The notes under the pieces were generated by a model. That model was given only the letters and a program-made list of their open reading frames with translations, ran no database searches and had not been told where the DNA came from. A DNA stretch of 64,000 nucleotides from Planctomycetota bacterium (GTDB lineage Bacteria > Planctomycetota > SZUA-567 > H5-PLA8): positions 204,306 through 268,305 of the forward strand of contig JABTUM010000002.1 in the NCBI GenBank assembly GCA_015075375.1, written 5' to 3'. The stretch's first letter is position 1. Every line of letters starts with the position of its first letter. Position numbers and translations under genes: made by a program. Of the stretch, positions 61,323 through 64,000 are shown piece after piece.

Positions 61323-62654
61323 ATGATACGAAAGATCCTGATCGCGTGCGCGTTGCCGTTCGCATTGGCGGGGATGCTGGGCGCATCGGAGTGGGCGCTG
61401 CATCCGAGTGCGGATAAGGGCCAGGCGAAAGAGTATCGGCCTACATTTGAGAAGCACTTCGAAGACGTGGAGGGCGTGCTCAAGGGACGCTGCGCGCTGG
61501 GCGCGGACTTCTACAAGGCGATGGAGAAGTCGAACGTCTTCGTGGGCACCGGCCCGTTGTGGGCCACTCGCACGGCATGGCCCACCGACGCGGCGGATTT
61601 CGATTTTACCGTCGAGTACCAATGGTTTCAGAAAGAGCCGATGGAGCAGTTCGGCGATTTTCCGGACTTGAAGCTGGGCTTCCGGCTCGACGCCAACGGC
61701 GCGGGTTATTACCTGACTTGGGGGATGCTGGGGCAGGTTCTGATCAAGCGGCTCACGCCGGAAGGCCGGTCGATCGTGGTGGCTCACGGGACGCTGCCGG
61801 GGCGCAAGAGCGCTTGGTGGAAGCTGCGCGTGCGCGCGGCGGGGCCGATCTTGAAGGCGAAGATCTGGCGCGCGGAGAAGCCCGAGCCGGCGACGTGGAC
61901 GGCGGAGGGTTTCGACGATTGGAGTTCGAGCCCGGAGACGCTGTACAAGCAAGGCGCGATCGCGGTCGGGTTTGCCGGCCGGAAGTTGTTCGATACGTGC
62001 GTGTACGAGTACCGCAATCCGGAGTTGAAGATTTTGACGGCGGAAGAGAAGGCGGCGGAGCGCTCGTTCGATCCGCAGACGATGCCGGCGTATACGGGTC
62101 GCGCCAAGGGCAGCGATACGACGTTGATCAAGATGGGCGAGCCGGCCGAAGCGTGGACGGACGAGGCGGCGTTGAACGGCTGGGAGAAGGACGCCAACCT
62201 GAAGGTGAGCGCGGGTCCGGACGGGCTGGTGCTGTCGTCGAGCGACGGGAAGCCGGCGTACGCTTGGCGTAAGACGAACACGAAGCTGAACGCGGTGCGG
62301 GCGAAGTCTGCGGGCGGCGCTCGCGCGCTGCTGGCGTTGAAGGGCACGGCATCGGATGGGCAGCAGGTGCTGGCGTGCCTCGATCCGATCTGGCGCGAGG
62401 GGTTAACGGCGCTGCTGTATCAGGATGCCGGGCATACGTCCGGAGCGTACGCGTTTACCTGGAAGCAAGAGACGTGGTACGACTTGGTTTCGCTCAACGC
62501 GCATTGGCACAAGTGGCAGATCATCGACCCGGCGGCGACGCAGGAGTACGCTGCGTTCTCCAGCGGTTTCGTGCCCGGAGGGGCGGGGCGCATGGTGGGC
62601 GTGGGCGTGGCGGGGACGGGAAGCGTGACGGTTCGGGGCGTGACGTCCAAGTAG
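61323..62654 (+). CDS. Secreted LamG/3-keto-disaccharide-hydrolase-like beta-sandwich protein
   Basis: 443 residues from ATG 61323 (GGAG eight bases upstream) with a signal peptide (MIRKILIACALPFALAGMLGA). Residues ~90-220 fit a concanavalin-A-like fold (DFDFTVEYQWFQKEP, DLKLGFRLDANGAGYYLTWGM, AWWKLRVRAAGPILKAKIWR), seen in DUF1080 and LamG proteins. The second half is another beta-sandwich (GWEKDANLKVSAGPDGLVLSS). Probably exported and bound to a glycan, perhaps a glycan-remodelling hydrolase. Directly upstream of the FG-GAP gene on the same strand, 19 bases apart. Confidence 0.78.
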   Translation: MIRKILIACALPFALAGMLGASEWALHPSADKGQAKEYRPTFEKHFEDVEGVLKGRCALGADFYKAMEKSNVFVGTGPLWATRTAWPTDAADFDFTVEYQWFQKEPMEQFGDFPDLKLGFRLDANGAGYYLTWGMLGQVLIKRLTPEGRSIVVAHGTLPGRKSAWWKLRVRAAGPILKAKIWRAEKPEPATWTAEGFDDWSSSPETLYKQGAIAVGFAGRKLFDTCVYEYRNPELKILTAEEKAAERSFDPQTMPAYTGRAKGSDTTLIKMGEPAEAWTDEAALNGWEKDANLKVSAGPDGLVLSSSDGKPAYAWRKTNTKLNAVRAKSAGGARALLALKGTASDGQQVLACLDPIWREGLTALLYQDAGHTSGAYAFTWKQETWYDLVSLNAHWHKWQIIDPAATQEYAAFSSGFVPGGAGRMVGVGVAGTGSVTVRGVTSK

Positions 62655-62673
62655 CGGACCTGGGAGCATCGCG

Positions 62674-64000
62674 ATGAAACGGTGGATTCAGGCGGTCGTC
62701 GCCGGCGTGCTGCTGGCATCGGGCACGCTTGGGGCGGCCGAGGCGGCGGCGTTCACGAAGGTTTCCGGCGAAGAGAACGGGACCGCGGCGATTTTCGCCA
62801 AGCAGAAGGAAGCGGTGCTGGCCAAGCGCAACGGCAAAATGGGGAGCCACGATTGGTGGTGGTGGGGGCTCAACGTTTTCGATTACGACCGCGACGGGGA
62901 TTTGGATCTGATCGCCGGGGTTCACGGAGCGCCCTTCGATACGCACGGGATGCTGCTGCGGAACGAGTTCAAGGAGACGGGCAAGCTCGCGTTTACGAAC
63001 GTATCCAAGGAAACCGGGATGGAAGGGCTGGTGCCTGCGGCGGACCAGGAACCGTGGATCTGGGACTTCGATGGCGACGGGTGGCTGGATGTGTTCGGCA
63101 CGTTTAACGACACGCCGACCTCCTGCGTCTTCAACCGCAAAGGCAAATTCGAGAAGGCGGCGTCCACGAATTTCGGGTTCGCTTACCCGGCCGGGCTCGC
63201 GGACCTGAACGCGGACGGCTACCTCGATGTCTGGGAGGTGAGTTCGAAGGGGCGCGTGGAGCTGCTCTACGACAGCGCGGGATCGAAATTCGCTTCGCGC
63301 GTGCTCCCGGGTCCGGATTTGCCGAAATTGCCGGAGGCTTTGCAGAAGGAATTAGACGAGATTGCCGCGTTCGAGAAGCAGCGGAATCCGAAATTCTCCG
63401 GCAAATGGGGGTACAAAAGAGGCGCGGATTTGAACTGCGACGGGATTCCCGATCTGATCGTGACGGCTTTCGCGAGCTACGGCGTCGGCGCCTGCCTGGG
63501 CCGCTACCTGTTCGCGGACGCGGAAGGCAAACTCACCGAGGCCGAAGGTTCGGGGCTGCCCGACGCGGGGACCCCCTTGTACACCGGGGACTTGACCGGC
63601 GACGGCGCCGACGATGTGCTCGTGATCGCGTCCGATGCGGCGGGTCTGTACGTCAACGACGGTAAGGGCCGTTTCACGCACAAGCCGGGCCCCTTGGCCG
63701 AGTACGTGAAGAAGAAAGGGCCGTATCCGCACCGTGCGTTCGTCGAGGATCTGAACCGCGACGGGCGGCTTGACCTGGTGATCTCGGGGCGGCGCTTGGA
63801 AAACGTGGCCGTTTTCCTCAACGGCGGGTCGGGCGATTTTTCCGGCGCTCTGAAGGAAGGCGGCACTTGGATCGACGGGATCGCGATCTGCGATATGAAT
63901 CAGGACGGGCTTCTCGATCTGGTCGTGGGCCGCGTGAAGGACAAAGAGCCGCAGGTCGATATTTTTCTGAACGCATGCCCCGATCCCGGCCATTACGCCG
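62674..64000 (+). CDS. Secreted FG-GAP/VCBS repeat protein, 3' end outside window
   Basis: Starts at ATG 62674 (GGGAG seven bases upstream) and stays open to the window edge, at least 442 codons. Signal peptide MKRWIQAVVAGVLLASGTLG. The repeats have calcium-binding loops: FDYDRDGDLDLIAG, FDFDGDGWLDVFG, DLNADGYLDVWE, DLNCDGIPDLIVT, DLTGDGADDVLV, DLNRDGRLDLVIS and DMNQDGLLDLVVG. These form a beta-propeller as in FG-GAP/VCBS and ASPIC proteins. Likely an extracellular adhesin or sugar-binding scaffold and part of a secreted unit with the preceding gene. Confidence 0.92.
   Translation, partial: MKRWIQAVVAGVLLASGTLGAAEAAAFTKVSGEENGTAAIFAKQKEAVLAKRNGKMGSHDWWWWGLNVFDYDRDGDLDLIAGVHGAPFDTHGMLLRNEFKETGKLAFTNVSKETGMEGLVPAADQEPWIWDFDGDGWLDVFGTFNDTPTSCVFNRKGKFEKAASTNFGFAYPAGLADLNADGYLDVWEVSSKGRVELLYDSAGSKFASRVLPGPDLPKLPEALQKELDEIAAFEKQRNPKFSGKWGYKRGADLNCDGIPDLIVTAFASYGVGACLGRYLFADAEGKLTEAEGSGLPDAGTPLYTGDLTGDGADDVLVIASDAAGLYVNDGKGRFTHKPGPLAEYVKKKGPYPHRAFVEDLNRDGRLDLVISGRRLENVAVFLNGGSGDFSGALKEGGTWIDGIAICDMNQDGLLDLVVGRVKDKEPQVDIFLNACPDPGHYA

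Noticed and set aside
1..64000. tRNA or rRNA genes
   Set aside because: No cloverleaf T-arm pattern or rRNA segment was recognised in the intergenic spaces; a tRNAscan/Infernal run would be decisive.

Overview
The window is high-GC bacterial chromosome with densely packed genes on both strands. No rRNA, tRNA, CRISPR array, transposase or phage gene was seen. The mix suggests a free-living heterotroph from the Planctomycetota/Lentisphaerota/Hydrogenedentota neighbourhood. Pointers are a pseudopilin with an H-x-DG type tail, secreted DNRLRE, FG-GAP and LamG-like proteins, many glycoside hydrolases, FHA-containing signalling proteins, and PiT plus DUF47 phosphate uptake. The phylum is an inference and cannot be fixed from this sequence alone.

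Layout. 1-984: start of a secreted DNRLRE-type protein running off the left edge. 1.2-4.9 kb: tig-clpP-clpX proteostasis operon with a clear promoter. 5-9 kb: aldo/keto reductase, then rnpA-yidD-yidC without rpmH. 9-15.7 kb: pseudopilin, SirB1-like protein, serA, GNAT and metallo-beta-lactamase-fold pair, class III aminotransferase. 15.7-18.7 kb: phosphate block (PiT transporter with an unusual C-terminal domain, DUF47 partner, divergent phoU). 18.7-22.6 kb: GH2-like secreted hydrolase, Rrf2 regulator, PilC/GspF. 23-28.2 kb: DUF3352-like secreted protein, membrane proteins, truB. 28.4-38.2 kb: ppdK with a histone-H1-like tail, membrane protein, CapA-like protein, FHA-GAF-sigma54 activator, fabF. 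38.3-40 kb: vapBC-type toxin-antitoxin and two small membrane proteins. 40-42.9 kb: sialic-acid cluster (sialidase, nanA-like lyase, FadR-type GntR with an operator over its own start codon). 43-45.6 kb: SpoIIE-type phosphatase and SGNH hydrolase. 45.8-51.3 kb: LacI-controlled polysaccharide locus (agarase-like GH with CBM9-like tail, two tandem esterases). 51.4-57.7 kb: CNNM/CorC transporter, FHA-Ser/Thr kinase, proC, PLPBP, an unfamiliar receiver-domain protein, a lipoprotein. 57.7-61.3 kb: a repeat-rich accessory region with hairpin elements, a 7-bp minisatellite, an AT-rich orphan gene between 22-bp direct repeats, a SUKH-like gene and an 89-bp tandem array. 61.3-64 kb: two secreted proteins, the last cut by the right edge.

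How it works together. Housekeeping genes (protein folding and insertion, serine and proline synthesis, tRNA modification, fatty-acid elongation, pyruvate/PEP conversion) are interleaved with small catabolic cassettes, each with its own regulator, for sialylated and other complex glycans. Signalling is dominated by FHA, Ser/Thr kinase, PP2C and sigma54 modules. The most unusual observations are domain add-ons to conserved proteins (PiT, PPDK, trigger factor, SpoIIE) and the repeat-bounded AT-rich island near 59 kb.
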